Shown: positions 47,601 through 59,900 of the stretch, in pieces | Position numbering within the stretch: the first letter of the stretch is position 1 | How the letters are laid out: every line of letters starts with the position of its first letter | Assembly (NCBI GenBank): GCA_012934845.2 | Contig: WNNJ02002767.1 | Coordinates: forward strand, 99,783-163,782 | DNA from: Pomphorhynchus laevis | Lineage: Eukaryota; Acanthocephala; Palaeacanthocephala; Echinorhynchida; Pomphorhynchidae | Direction of reading: 5' to 3' | Length of the DNA: 64,000 bases | The notes under the pieces: generated by a model | Told to the model about the DNA's origin: nothing | Database searches by the model: none | Seen by the model: the letters and a program-made list of their open reading frames with translations, nothing else | Made by a program: the position numbers and the translations under genes

Positions 47601-48102
47601 AATTCCAGAAATTATTTCGATATCTCCTGAAAATTACAAACAGTTTGTAATCTTTATACTGTTTGGATGTTTGGAATATTATCTTATCTGCTATGATTTT
47701 ACTTCATTAATTGATGGCAATTGCCTTCTTGATAAGCCTTTTTTAAAGTTGTGTCATTTATATATTTATCAAAAAATTTTCATTATTGATTTATTTTCAC
47801 ATTTTAAATTGTATATGCAATCAACGTTAATTTTATTTACGCAATTTATTTATCACCTTAAACACAATGTTTTTTATTTCTTATTATTAAAATTGCTCAA
47901 ATGTAAAATAAAATCGTTTCAGCTATCAATAAAATTAGTCAGTAGTTACTTATTGCTAAACTTTTCCAATTTTTTATAGTTTATTTTTCAGGGCCTCGAT
48001 CATAAGCTAATTAAATCTGCCACTATTAATATTAAGCATCATCTGGAATATCTACAAAATAAACAGCTAATAGGTATACTAATAAATAACTTGGACGTTT
48101 AG
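38475..48102 (+). CDS. LACTB2: LACTB2 (metallo-beta-lactamase-fold endoribonuclease), gene span
   Basis: Single-strand-specific RNase of the metallo-beta-lactamase fold; the human protein acts in mitochondria. Exons 38475-38605, 45998-46158, 46201-46333, 46376-46478, 46970-47252 and 47992-48102 join in phase except for a 40-nt insertion (47177-47216) in exon 5. Without it the product is 293 residues (human 288). Seen: [16 protein letters not shown] near the N-terminus, LIDTGE, the zinc motif HKHRDH at residues 80-85, [14 protein letters not shown] and CPGHGQ (His 203). With the insertion a TGA at 47186-47188 ends the protein at 248 residues, removing the C-terminal helical domain. Intron 1 is 7.4 kb and full of retroelements; others are 42-739 nt. 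Confidence 0.92.
38606..39370. other. LACTB2 intron 1, AT-rich start
   Basis: Very AT-rich, with a (TAAA)n-like tract at about 39146-39196. No gene. Confidence 0.6.
39373..41780 (-). mobile_element. RT element with putative restriction-like endonuclease, degenerate
   Basis: Minus-strand pieces in order: [19 protein letters not shown] (about 41550), [12 protein letters not shown] (about 41420), WYADDVSF and [12 protein letters not shown] (41399-40899), [45 protein letters not shown] and ARLDIA (40561-40232), then 40201-40001, and [15 protein letters not shown] at the end (39669-39373). A Cys/His cluster followed by a region ending in Ala-Arg-Leu-Asp-Ile is the layout of elements with a restriction-like endonuclease. 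Lies in LACTB2 intron 1, antisense to it. A family name is not certain. Confidence 0.75.
40182..40222. repeat. perfect inverted repeat, 18-bp arms, 5-nt loop
   Basis: AATAGATGGGAGCGGTCC at 40182-40199 is exactly complementary to 40205-40222. It interrupts the putative endonuclease region of the element, where only one arm would be expected. Confidence 0.93.
42240..43110 (-). mobile_element. C-terminal RT fragment of a third LINE type
   Basis: Minus strand reads [23 protein letters not shown] (43100-42960), then [28 protein letters not shown] and a Cys/His-rich end ([19 protein letters not shown]) at 42917-42240. The KVVxFRRGGK then YLGV order is the thumb of LINE reverse transcriptases, followed by the usual C-terminal Cys motif. 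It lies in LACTB2 intron 1. Confidence 0.75.
43430..44580 (-). mobile_element. family A LINE, subfamily with alternative 3' end
   Basis: 43430-43600 matches the 3' tail at 17070-17240; 43609-44090 holds RT C-terminal remnants; 44562-44296 is an ORF1 piece ([16 protein letters not shown], shared with 14232-14675). Endonuclease and most RT are deleted. 44580-45700 shows no gene. Confidence 0.78.
45734..45755 (+). repeat. 22-nt exact copy of LACTB2 exon 5 active-site coding sequence
   Basis: The 22 nt at 45734-45755 recur exactly at 47044-47065, where they encode GHGQVIN of the zinc-site motif. Here they lie in intron 1, 240 nt before exon 2, after an acceptor-like CTTTCAG. No larger exon copy is present. 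Confidence 0.75.
45998..46158 (+). CDS. LACTB2: LACTB2 exon 2 with zinc-binding HxHxDH
   Basis: Acceptor TTGTATAG. Encodes RCLIDTGE and [13 protein letters not shown], the metal-binding core. I placed the donor at G|GTTTGA (46158/46159), giving a 43-nt intron and correct phase; the GTAATT 16 nt further on would leave a 26-nt intron and the wrong frame. Confidence 0.9.
46201..46478 (+). CDS. LACTB2: LACTB2 exons 3 and 4 (42-nt intron at 46334-46375)
   Basis: Acceptor TCTCCAG. 46201-46333 and 46376-46478 encode VTAYKYVD ... LQLV and [30 protein letters not shown]. The 42 nt between begin GTATAA and end TATAG; they are a multiple of three and contain no stop, so both spliced and retained forms keep the frame, but the spliced form matches the family. 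Donor GTG|GTGAGT at 46478. Confidence 0.85.
46970..47252 (+). CDS. LACTB2: LACTB2 exon 5, interrupted by a 40-nt insertion
   Basis: Encodes [37 protein letters not shown] and GPQALAEQ. At 47177-47216 a 40-nt stretch interrupts; the family sequence resumes as [12 protein letters not shown] before the GTAAGT donor. A CAG triplet sits at both ends of the insertion. It could only be an intron with non-canonical ends (TG-AG or GT-CA), so as read it is a frameshift with a TGA at 47186. Confidence 0.85.
47176..47230. repeat. imperfect inverted repeat in LACTB2 exon 5
   Basis: 47176-47196 pairs with 47210-47230 at 18 of 21 positions, with a 13-nt loop. The left arm and loop are the inserted sequence; the right arm is genuine coding sequence. 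Confidence 0.9.
47253..47991. other. LACTB2 last intron
   Basis: AT-rich. 47389-47468 (80 nt) recurs at 49396-49475 in the MTG1 intron. No gene; an open frame at 47671-47979 is A/T-biased and matches nothing I know. Confidence 0.6.
47992..48102 (+). CDS. LACTB2: LACTB2 exon 6, terminal
   Basis: Acceptor TTTTTCAG. Encodes [21 protein letters not shown] and ends with TAG at 48100-48102; matches the C-terminal helix of LACTB2. In phase with exon 5 only if the 40-nt insertion is removed. Stop codon lies 58 nt from the MTG1 stop on the other strand. Confidence 0.85.
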   Translation, partial: GLDHKLIKSATINIKHHLEYLQNKQLIGILINNLDV

Positions 48103-48160
48103 CTTATTAAGATTTTAGCTCTGGAAGAATTCAAGTACAAAATTATTTAAAAATCTAATT

Positions 48161-48789
48161 CTATACCGCTACGGCAACGTCATTATCCAAGTATATCTGT
48201 CCGAGTTTACCTGATTTGAAGTCTGCTATAAATTTATCGCATGCATTTTCCAAGTTATAGTTAAATTCCTTTCTTCCCGAACGTGTAACTAGAGAGTGTT
48301 TTTTTGCGATTTTGACAAGCAGTTCAATAAAGCTATTTTCCTTCTCTTTTATGTCATATAAATTTCTATACAGTCCATTGTAATTGTATTCATCCATGTA
48401 TAGCTTTAAAAATTGACCGATTGTTGTTCGCGTATTAACAATCTGTTGTGTTCGCATGCATTCTACAAGGGTCAATTTACAAGCGACTCCGATATCAGTG
48501 AGATGCGGTTCCAGGACGCCCGGAGAGTCGATGACATATATAGGTGGAAGTGCACATATCTTGACGGGTGTCATCAGTGATCTGGTAACACCAGGTTCAG
48601 ATCCAATTGGCACTGCCCTCTTTAGTCCCAGGGCAGCGGATCTCAGCTGATTTATCAGTGTAGATTTACCAACATTTGGTACACCAATTACTAATATCGT
48701 GTTATTGTCGTACTTGGACTGTGAACATTCCTGTAAAATTGACAGGATACGATTAGCATCATGCAATCTAAACTGCTTAATTCTTAAAT
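48161..48789 (-). CDS. MTG1: MTG1 exon 2: G1-G3 and C-terminal domain
   Basis: Encodes NILSILQECS ... TILVIGVPNVGKSTLINQLR, GSEPGVTRSLM and YVIDSPGVLEP, then the helical C-terminus, ending with TAG at 48161-48163. The open frame continues upstream of 48789 but that part is A/T-rich and unlike the family, which is why I set the acceptor at TTAG before 48789. Confidence 0.92.
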
Positions 48790-51700
48790 CTAATGTTAAA
48801 ATCTTTTTTAAATAAATATTTGCTTCATAAAATAAAACAGTAAATAATTTTAAATAATGAATAAACTGCATCAATGTGTATATATTATAAAACACTATAT
48901 ATCTTACTATTTATGTATTTATATATTGACACATTTACATTATGCTGTGAGTTTATATATAAAAAGCTTTTCCTCACAAATAGAATGGTATAGTTAAATA
49001 CATCAAATACGCAAAGTTCTACAACACAAAGAATTGTGTTAACTAAAAAATTAACAAATTATAAGTTCATTCGTTCACGCACCGATAGCGTGAACGAATG
49101 AATTATTATTTATATTATAATAAATAATATAATACATATCATTTATTTCAATGGTAATTAATTATAATAAAGATGAAATTCAGTATTTAATTTAGTGATT
49201 TATTAATTCAAATATTACTGTAAATTCTATTAATTCGTAAATATTCAGTTATGGTAATAACTAAAAAAGCTTTTGTTCATAAATAGAATGTTATAGTTAA
49301 TTTCATCAAATACGCAAAGTTTTACAACACAAAGAATTGTGTTAAATAAGAAAATTAACAAATTATAAGTTCATTCGTTCACGCACCGATAGCACATTAA
49401 TTAGATTGCACTTCAATACAATACTTGTGATGGTTTAAATTTTATTTGATTAGCCAATAATTATTTAAATATTATGATAATAAATAATATAATACAAGTA
49501 TTTCCAGAATTATTAAAAAATAAAATGTATCGAAAATAAATGATTTGCTCAATTCTTTAAACTTATATATTTTAGGAGCGGTATCAACAAAAATATATTT
49601 TAATTTACTATTTTAAATTAATTTCTTTAAAAATAAACAATAACTTATTTAAATAATAACTTTTTATATTTCCTTCTTGCAGCATCATCAGAAAAAAATC
49701 ATTTTTATCTTAAAAAATTGTTATATTCTGATACTGCTGGAGGAAGCCAGCAAAATGGAAAAGGCAATTCATGTTTTGTTGATCCCTCTCCAAAATAATA
49801 AAGAGACGATCCAAGAATGTTATCTTGAATCCAAAAGAATGAAATAATACGCAGTGCAATTCCCTAATTTATATAAGTGTATCTCAACTACTTTTGCCTT
49901 GGACTAAGCGAATATATGTACATTTGCCTGCAGACCCAACGAGGATCATGGATTGTCATTTCTAAACCCTGTATAAATGTTAATAGGTGGATGAATTGTT
50001 GTACCGTAATAAAACAGAAAAGCAAGATGAAAAGGAGTCAAACACATAACGTTTATATGATCAGTTAAGTTATGGTCATGTTCTATAGACATGTATTACC
50101 AAAATACATTTCAAAGCAATCTCCTCAAAGACGGAATGGTGTCACTAAAGATAGCAAAAATAAGTTTCGATAAAGTAGCATAAAGGTAAACCGATGTCAT
50201 GTAGTAAATTCATGATAACATTTTGTTTTCGGCTTTATAATTAAATTACGAATAATTTCAGATAAATATTTAGAGATAAGAGAATCGTCGTACTGTCTTC
50301 CATGATGCCTTGCAAACAACATCATTTATGTTGCCATTAACTTCACTGATGCAATTAAATTCATATTTTTCACTTTTTCATTAAATTCATATTTTAACAA
50401 CTTAGTGTATAAGAATATACAACTTACTTTATACTTTACTAGAACAACGCATGGCTTATGTTTGAATTTTTACTATATTAAATGGATATTATTACCGGAA
50501 ATTACTTTGAAAGAGGCTAGTAGAACCACTTGCTGCTTGGATAAATGCAAATGCTTCCTGAAATACATGAATTCGGATCCGAATTTATGCATTTCACTAA
50601 CTTCTAATTATAAATTAAATAAAAATAACCCCTCCTCAGCCTGTTTGTAACATCTAAGTGAACAGATTCTTTAATAAGAATTTGAGTGTAAATTGTTATT
50701 AATACATTTAATAATAATTAATTATTAATAATTAATAATTAATTAATATTAATTATCTTGAATATTGTCACAAACTATTTTAATTAATTTGCATAATTAA
50801 TTTGACAAAATTAACATCTTGATAAAATGATATATAATAGGATATTCTTCAATGTTTATGAGTAGTTCATTGGAACGAATGTTTTTACTAAGAGAGTCAC
50901 CGTTAAGATTTACATGACAATTTTTATCCTATTTTTAATATTATATATGAATGAGAATTATATTTTTTATGAATATATAATATTTATCTATTGTATTTAA
51001 TACAAAATATATCTGTATTATATATAATATTATATATAATATATAATATTTATAATATATTATAATATAATTAATAAAATTTATTTATATATAATATGTT
51101 TATTATATATTTATATCCTACTTTTAATAATAATTTTAATTTGTAATCAACTATTTAAAATATAAATAATATGAATCATATAAATCATATGATTGTTCTT
51201 CAGAAAATTTTATAAAAATTATATTAGAAATGATATATCAAAATATATTTCAATGTTTCTAATAATTTCATCTTCAGAAAATTAAGGTATCTTTCTGAAG
51301 ATGCTTACAGAGGTTAGCGAAATATCAATAAAAATTTCCTCTTTTCTTTGATCCAGCTCGAATAATTCTTTATCTAAATATGGATCATATCAACTATTCA
51401 AAATATAAATAAGTTATATATTAAAAATAGGTTATACATATTATAAATAAGTTATATTTTTTATATATCATTTCTTTCAAATTCATGCAAATTAAAGAAA
51501 CGCGGAATTTTAACAGGGCGACGGATGTGCAAATTCAATAATTATATTTAGAAACATTGAAATGGTCTATCTCCCAATTAGATATTCTTGCGGGTTGATT
51601 ATGAATAGCAATTATGAATTGTACCATTCTATTTGCTTCCTGATAATGAAAGATTTCTACTTGAAAAAAACTTGATAAACATCATAAAACACCAAAAGAT

Positions 51701-53945
51701 AAGTATCTCTAATTGCATTTAAATGCAAGTGACAGAAGATCAATGAGTTTACTGGAAACGGACGAATATGCATTGTTAAAGGTTGGTGATAAAGAATTTA
51801 TTAATAAAAATTCAATATCAGAGAAGCTAACACAGATACCAAAGACAGCAAACTTGATGATCGTGACTCCTATGGTACCAATCTCGAACAATCATATGGT
51901 CCCCTGTTAGTGTACATTACTAGAAAGTATTCAGATTTTATATATTTACAACAAAATTCAATTAATCTCACATGGGTGCTAAATTTATTTGATCATTACT
52001 TATTTGCAAACGACGGTTCATCCTTTTTAAGAACGCGCACAAAGTAGAACAGTAAGCGAAAATTAATAAAATATATAAAATGTTTAAATTGTTTGCTTTA
52101 AATGCTTATTTCGTATAATTTGAATGGTGTTGGTAAAACAACTTTTAAAATGCAACAAAAACTTTGCAATAATAAGATTTTATGACATGCAAAAACAACA
52201 GGATAAATCGATTAAAATAAAGGTTAAATAGGAAAACAAAATTTAAAAATGTCTCGAGTGTCGAAATGTCTTAAGTGTCTTCTTCTACACAGAATTGCAA
52301 GGAGTGTTAGATACCACTGGCTTACACCAGAGCAAAGACTAAGAAACCTTAGTCTTTGCTCTGGGGGACGTCCTTCATAGAAGAAAACTAATCCACAGAT
52401 TACCCAGGTACCCCAGCGGCGCACCAAATTTTTCTCACTTAATGATAGATGCTGGGGATGTTTCTGGGCACATTTATCTTTCTTCAGAACAATTTTAAAT
52501 TTAATCAAGTTTGGTCCGGTCGACCATTTAAACGTAATGGTACACTACAGATATTTTACTCGATGTGTAAAGGCAGGGAGTGGTTGATTGTTCAATATAT
52601 AAGAGATAGCTGAGATTGCTAGTCTCTTTAGTTTATTCTTTGTTGCAGTGGCACAATTAAATACAACCACCTGCGATTTGGAAGAGTTGAGAATAAGATT
52701 GGACGTGGATAACTGATCTTTTGGATAACCGTGGATAGCCGATGTCCAGGACTACATATATGCACCGGCGTCCAGAAAACAGGGTTATGATATCATCAGC
52801 GTATACAACTAGATGAAAAAATCAAGGAAAACATCTAGAACGAGCTAATGACTATTGTCCTAACTAGACCGGTGCATCTTACCAATTGCCAATAAAATGA
52901 GCGACCTCTGACAACCCATGGAAACTTGTTGGGATAAAATTACGCGTACGTAAAGTGTCGCGGATTCTACGCCCAAGCGCTTTTTCGTAGATGAAGATGA
53001 GGGAGTTTTGAATCGAAATAAGGATCAGATATTTAGGGCATTAGTGAGCGTTTTACTTTGCTAAAAATATACCGCGGCTAATATTAATGCCGGCCATAAC
53101 GGATGGTGAGGCTAACAGCATAGTGATGACGATTTCTCTTCTCTGATCAACTGTCAAAAGCTGACAGGCATGGGAAGAGAGTGACGCATGGAATCTGGAG
53201 GTGCCCGGAAGTGGACTCTAAGCGTTCAGGATGTCGGAAACCGATAAATCCTTGCACTTAAAGTCACCCCAAGGCGAGATTAGTTTAGGAGATTGAGTGG
53301 ATTCATAATTGTGATGGGTTAGTGACTCCTCTAAAACTTTGTCAACGCCTATGTTGCCAATCCAAACATATGCTTTCTTCTTCCAGCAGACAAACTTCTC
53401 CTTGAATATCTTTCAAAAGTAAAACTGAGAAGGATTAAGACAAGAAATGCTTGCCCTATCTCTACTCTACTAAAACCTATATCTAGAGCTCCAGTATTCT
53501 TTCGAAGGGGCATACCTAAGGTTAACAGAGAGATTGGGAAGGTTTAGCATTTTAGCTAGGATCTTGAGTTTTACTGGAGTTGGATTGAAAAAACGACATT
53601 TGTAGGTGGTCGGAATTATTGCGTTAGCTTTCGAGGAAATATAGGAATTAAATTAGGTCAGACTTGCATTTCTTACTACTGAGAAGAGTCGGATCGCAGC
53701 CTTTAAGAAGGGTTCTGATTTGATCAAAGTGAAAACTCTCCTCAGCATGTCGAGGAGTGAATTTGCTTTTGTGCAATGAAAGGTAGGGGCTAGTGATTTA
53801 TGTATAAGAAACACGTTCCTAGATCTGCGAAGTGTTGTATTAATCCAACTTCCAGTTATGTCGTTGAAGTCACCAAGTAACATGTCATAGTCGCTACCCA
53901 ATATGCGGTCCATGAGGTCATGGTTCTTGTTGATCTCTTCCCGCC

Positions 53946-53995
<50 letters not shown>

Positions 53996-56900
53996 ACAAT
54001 ACTGATGCGTTTACTATTCTTTGCGGTAACACTCTTCCATAGTGTTATCACTTAACAAGGCATGGTTGGACAAGAATAATTTAATAAGAGGGATGATCTT
54101 AAGTGGCATTTAAGTAGGGTTAAAAGACCTTGAGAAGAGGAGTGAGGTGGGGCTATGTACGGAGTAAAGTGGGAGGTTATGTGCTTTAGAAAAAATCGAG
54201 TAATGTCCTGAGAAGACTGGATAGATCTGGTTTCCTGAAGGACTATAACATCTTCATCTCGACCAGATAAAAGGCTAAGGGCAGAAGCAACTTCGAATTC
54301 CACTGAATGATGTTCAGTGATAAAACGGTTCGGAATTACTTCACATAATTTTGGAGCATTTTCGGGACCAGACCGGATGGAGTAAATTACAATTGGTGCA
54401 GCAAGGGTCTGCGCTGCAGGAAGCATGGTGGTCCTCGTCATACGAGGCGCAGACACCGCAGCACCCTTTTTTAATGGCAAGACGAAGCGAAGTACCCCCA
54501 AGTGTGGTACTGGTTACATTGGGATAGGCAAATTCTTCTGCGCTGATATATGTGGAAAGCAGGTTGCAACCCATGATAGGGTTGCAACTGGAGTTGGCCA
54601 GCAGCCTATCGTTTTCAGCGCTTTTTGATCGTGAAAGCGATCGCAAGGGGGTATTATTCTTCCCCTTGATAAATCTAATGTTTGAAAGCTGAAATTCATC
54701 TTAAAGTTCGATAATGTGATTTTCTTTAAAGAAGATATCAAGTTTGAAATCTTCATTATTGCCTGGTTAGGTTTGAAAGTGATTTTAGCTATGCTTTTTA
54801 AATATTGATTGCCGAACTTAATGTGATCTTTCGCCAAGTCATCAAACGAGAAGGAAACTCGGTAGCTGGTATCTTCCGACTTGGCGAAATTAAATAGAAT
54901 CCGATTTTTGGAAATTTCTTTATAAAATTCCTCAGATATAATTTAAAGTGATCCTTCGAGCCCATAGGGAAAATAGGGGATATGATCACCAGATTGGCAG
55001 ATTTTTTGATAGATGGAAGTTCCTCCGTATATGATGTATTTGCAGATTGAAATCACTAACCTCCATTTTTCTTGGTTTCAGCTATTTTTGCACGCCGGTT
55101 TTAACAGCGTGACATGCATTTGAATTAAAACAGTGAACAATTTATCTAATCTAGTTCGATTTGATAATAGAAAACGAGTTCTGGAAGAAAGCCAGTACTC
55201 CGTGGATTCGATACTTTATGATCGCAAATGCATTTTACGGTCATGCGAAACGAGAAATAAACACATAATTAGGTTATTCTAATAATGAAAATTAAAATCA
55301 GATCAAATGAGACTACGTATTTAATTTATAACTTGAACAATAATGCCAAATAATAATTAAATAATTATAAAGATTTATAATTATTTATAATAATTAATAA
55401 TATAACTAATAATATATCATTATTTTTATAGATTAAAAAATAATGATAAATAATAATTAAATAATAAATAATTTTAAATTATAAATAATTGTTAGTTGGT
55501 TGTATAAACAATTTATATATTATTAAAAATAATGATAAATAATTATAAATAATAAATAATTATAAAGATTTTATAATAATAAATTATCATATAAGAAATA
55601 TAGTCCAACAATAAATTTCGCACTATTAATATAAATATTATAATATTATTTTTAATATTATTTTGCTCGCAATGCAGGCAAATTTGAAAATTCATGTAAA
55701 ATGAATTCACAAAATCATTTTTAATATTATCACATATGTAACACTACTCTCATTATAATAAAATCGAATTCACAAAAGCCGCAAAACATTGGGCACTTTA
55801 AAGGGCATTTTACAATGGCCTAAGCCGACTGACATGTTCATATTATCATCAGAAAATTGCTCATTTCCAACCAGTTTGACAATAAACAGCATTCTCACTA
55901 ACTTATTGTATATCATTGGTGATTAATGTGAATGTTCGGACAAAAGTCATCCAATAAGGTCAGCGTAAAGCCAACACCGTATTGAATATATCTAAGAGAT
56001 ATTTACATTTCAGCAGTCTATCCAACGTATATGCGAGTATGAGTTGACTTGCTTTTTTCAAAGGCTATATAAAGAAATACGAGTGAGAAAACATTGTTTT
56101 ATATACAGGGTGTCTAAGAGAATGTTAGCTTTCTGTTTTACGCTTTATTTCAGTTACAATAGGATGCTACACTGACGTTATTTGCATCTACCATAAACTC
56201 TCATGATCGATTTTAAGATAATTTTATAAGGAAATTCTAGGCTGGTAAAAGTAAGTCGGGATAAATATACCACATTTTGCAGAGTTTTAAAAATAATATA
56301 ACAAAATTTTGTTGTTAATAGTGGATATTACCGAGTATATGATTATACTCGGTAATATATTACCGAGTATATATTCAATATCATCGGCATTTGTAAAGAT
56401 TATTGTAATCACGTTCGATTTACTCTTCATTTCGCAAAATGACGTAGTAGTTATTGTTAAAAATATCTTGAAAGACATTTTGATGTTTCGGGCAACTCAA
56501 CGGGTGATTTAATTTCCTTTGACTACCAGGCTTTTAATAATCTCTCAAAATGTGCTGTTCAGTGATCATTTACAATTTTCTATGGTATACAGTTGAGAAC
56601 CACTGACCCACATTCAATAGACGGTTAGTTGTTTTGTATAAAATAAATTTGAATCAATTTACGCCTCGAATTTCTATGAGGCACAGAGATATGTAATAGT
56701 CGGTTAACTTTCACATATTTCTGTAATATCCTTTTATTGTAATATTTACTTATAAGTATATATCATATATATGGTTATATATACAATAAATATTAACTTA
56801 ATAATGCCAAATCGATATTAAACAATATTAATGAAGAGTAAACCCGCTTCATCATCGGGTGACCCTACGTATTTCGACAACGCGACCTTGTGACTTTGAA

Positions 56901-59900
56901 CATTATTAATAACAAATACTAAACCCATAACCTTCTTCCATTTAAATATAAAGTTATTACAGGAACAAAGAAGCATAAAGTATCCTTTATTTGATAAAAA
57001 TTCTATATTTCGATAGCTTATGTGTTCATCATCAGGATAACAATAAAATGTTTCACAATTTGTTTCTCCCGTGTTTGCAACATTTATCCAAAAATACAAG
57101 CATTGATGTGCCCCGCGTTTCTACTTAAAATAAAAAGAAAATACAGAGAAACAAAACAATCATACACTAAAATTTTACACACATTTTAAAAACAACAAAA
57201 AGAAAGAAAGAAAAAACAGAATCATAAAACGAAATAAAATTTAAATAATAATATAAGTGACAAAAAATACGAATTTAATAATAAAAATATTGTAAAAGTA
57301 GAGTAATAAATTATAATATAATCTAAACCAAAACAAAATAATAATACAATTAAAAAAAACAAATTGAAAAAAATTAAAATAATGTAATATTGGAATAATT
57401 AATTATAATTTAATTTAAGATTGTAATCAGATTTATTATTAAGCATTAAATTAGGTTCTTTTTTAATAAAATACGCTTCTTGAATAATGCGAGATAACAA
57501 GTTACTCGAATTATGAAAGTATAAATGTATATATAAAAGTGAGAGAGTAAAACAATACTATAATTTATATTTTTAGTAAATAGTCTTCTCATTCCATTAA
57601 AAATCGATCAAGGGGGAACAGATCCCTCAGCATACACCAACGTGCAACATTCCGGATGAACCACTCAGTGTCTTTCACAGACCTAAGAGTCTAGTCGATG
57701 CGGACGACGGTACATTGTCTGGAAATTAGGATCTTAAGTAACCTTAGTCTTTGCTCTGGGTGACGTCTTCTAGAAATGAAGAATAATCCCGAGATTGCTC
57801 AGGTACATCAAAGGCGTACGTAAGCATTATATCCTAATGAAAGATGCTGGGCCAATTTCAAGGCACATCTAGCTCTCTATAAAGTAGATATATTTGTGAA
57901 TACATGTTGCAATCACGGGGAAACAAATTGTGAAACATTTTATTGTAATCCTGATGATGATAGCAGGAGCTATCGAAATATAGAATTTTTATCAAATAAA
58001 GGATAATTTCTGCTTCTTTGTTCCTGTAATAACTATATTATTAATAGCATTTAATAATAACATTTAATATAATAATATTAATAATATAGCATAATAATAT
58101 TAAATATTAATGAAAATGTTTAATTAATATCAAATCAATGTGCTCCTAGAATTTCTTTGAGGCGCAGATATATGTAATGGTATGCTAAATTTTACATATC
58201 GCAACGTCAATATTTATTGTAATATTATCTTATCAGTAGTTTATATTTAATATAAAGTAATATATACAATCAATATTAAATTAATGATGTAAAATTAAGA
58301 TTTAACAAAAAACGTTTTAGCATTACATTACAACAAGCGAAGCAATGTGCAGCAGCGCAAACATGTGCGGTGCTTCAAAAGATTTAAGAAAACTCTTATT
58401 TTCTAACGCAATTCCTGCCAAACAAAGCAAAGTTAGTGCAGATCTTCCTAATTATCTTGCTTCAAGCACGGAAGTGTAACTTCCTGCCGTGCCAAATTAG
58501 TCAATATGGTGGTTGTTAATTGTCTGCAACCCTTTGAAAGAATATATCTATTTGATATTTTTCTCAGAGATTTCTCTAAATTACTTAAAGGTAGAATTAT
58601 ATACAATTCGGTCAAATTTTTTGAGTCTGAAATCAGAATTTCGTTATGTACGGCTAATCTGGACTTTGAATACTTAGATTATTTTGTAAATTTTCTTACA
58701 AAAATGGTTCAACGACATATAAGTTTATTCAAGCTTCCCTGAAATTATCGAAATTTCCACCTTACCCAACGGATGATGATCTAAAAGATTTTGAGGATAA
58801 GTTCAAAGTTTACAACGTTTGACCCATTATGGGGAAGAATGTAGAGCCACTTTCGGTTCCCCACTGAACGAATGTCATCGATGGGGGTACTGGGCCTCCA
58901 CCTGTTCCAGTCCCCGTACATGCGGTGTGTATGGCTCCGGATACGAACATAAGGGAAAATGTAATCTTTACCCGGTGTTAGAATTGAGGTGGTCCGCACC
59001 CGGCTTGGTCACGGAGATGCCTTGTATCTAAGGCTTACAAACTGAGGCACATAGGTGCACCGGCCCATCTGGCGGACTTTGCTGAGTTAAATTAAATTAG
59101 ATTATTTTTTAATAAAATACGCTTCTTGAATAATGCGAGATAACAAGTTACTCGCAATATGAAAGTATAAATGTATATATAAAAGTGAGAGTGTAAAATA
59201 ATACTATAATTTATATTTTTAGTAAATAGTCTTCTCACTCCATTAAAAATCGATCAAGGGGGAACAGATCCCTCAGCATACACCAACGTGCAACATTCCG
59301 GATGAACCACTCAGTGTCTTTCACAGACCTAAGAGTCTAGTCGATGCGGACGACGGTACATTGTCTGGAAATTAGGATCTTAAGTAACCTTAGTCTTTGC
59401 TCTGGGTGACGTCTTCTAGAAATGAAGAATAATCCCGAGATTGCTCAGGTACATCAAAGGCGTACGTAAGCATTATATCCTAATGAAAGATGCTGGGCCA
59501 ATTTCAAGGCACATCTAGCTCTCTATAAAGTAGATATATTTGTGAATACATGTTGCAATCACGGGGAAACAAATTGTGAAACATTTTATTGTAATCCTGA
59601 TGATGATAGCAGGAGCTATCGAAATATAGAATTTTTATCAAATAAAGGATAATTTCTGCTTCTTTGTTCCTGTAATAACTATATTATTAATAGCATTTAA
59701 TAATAACATTTAATATAATAATATTAATAATATAGCATAATAATATTAAATATTAATGAAAATGTTTAATTAATATCAAATCAATGTGCTCCTAGAATTT
59801 CTTTGAGGCGCAGATATATGTAATGACATGCTAGATTTTACATATCGCAACGTCAATATTTATTGTAATATTATCTTATCAGTAGTTTATATTTAATATA

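Noticed and set aside
47671-47979. 102-residue open frame as a small gene in the LACTB2 intron
   Set aside because: A/T-driven Leu/Ile/Phe/Tyr composition, no motif, inside an intron.
29441-55977. The 26.5 kb between the inverted arms as one giant transposon
   Set aside because: The arms carry ordinary element pieces and tandem units rather than terminal sequences, no transposase lies inside, and host genes straddle the border.
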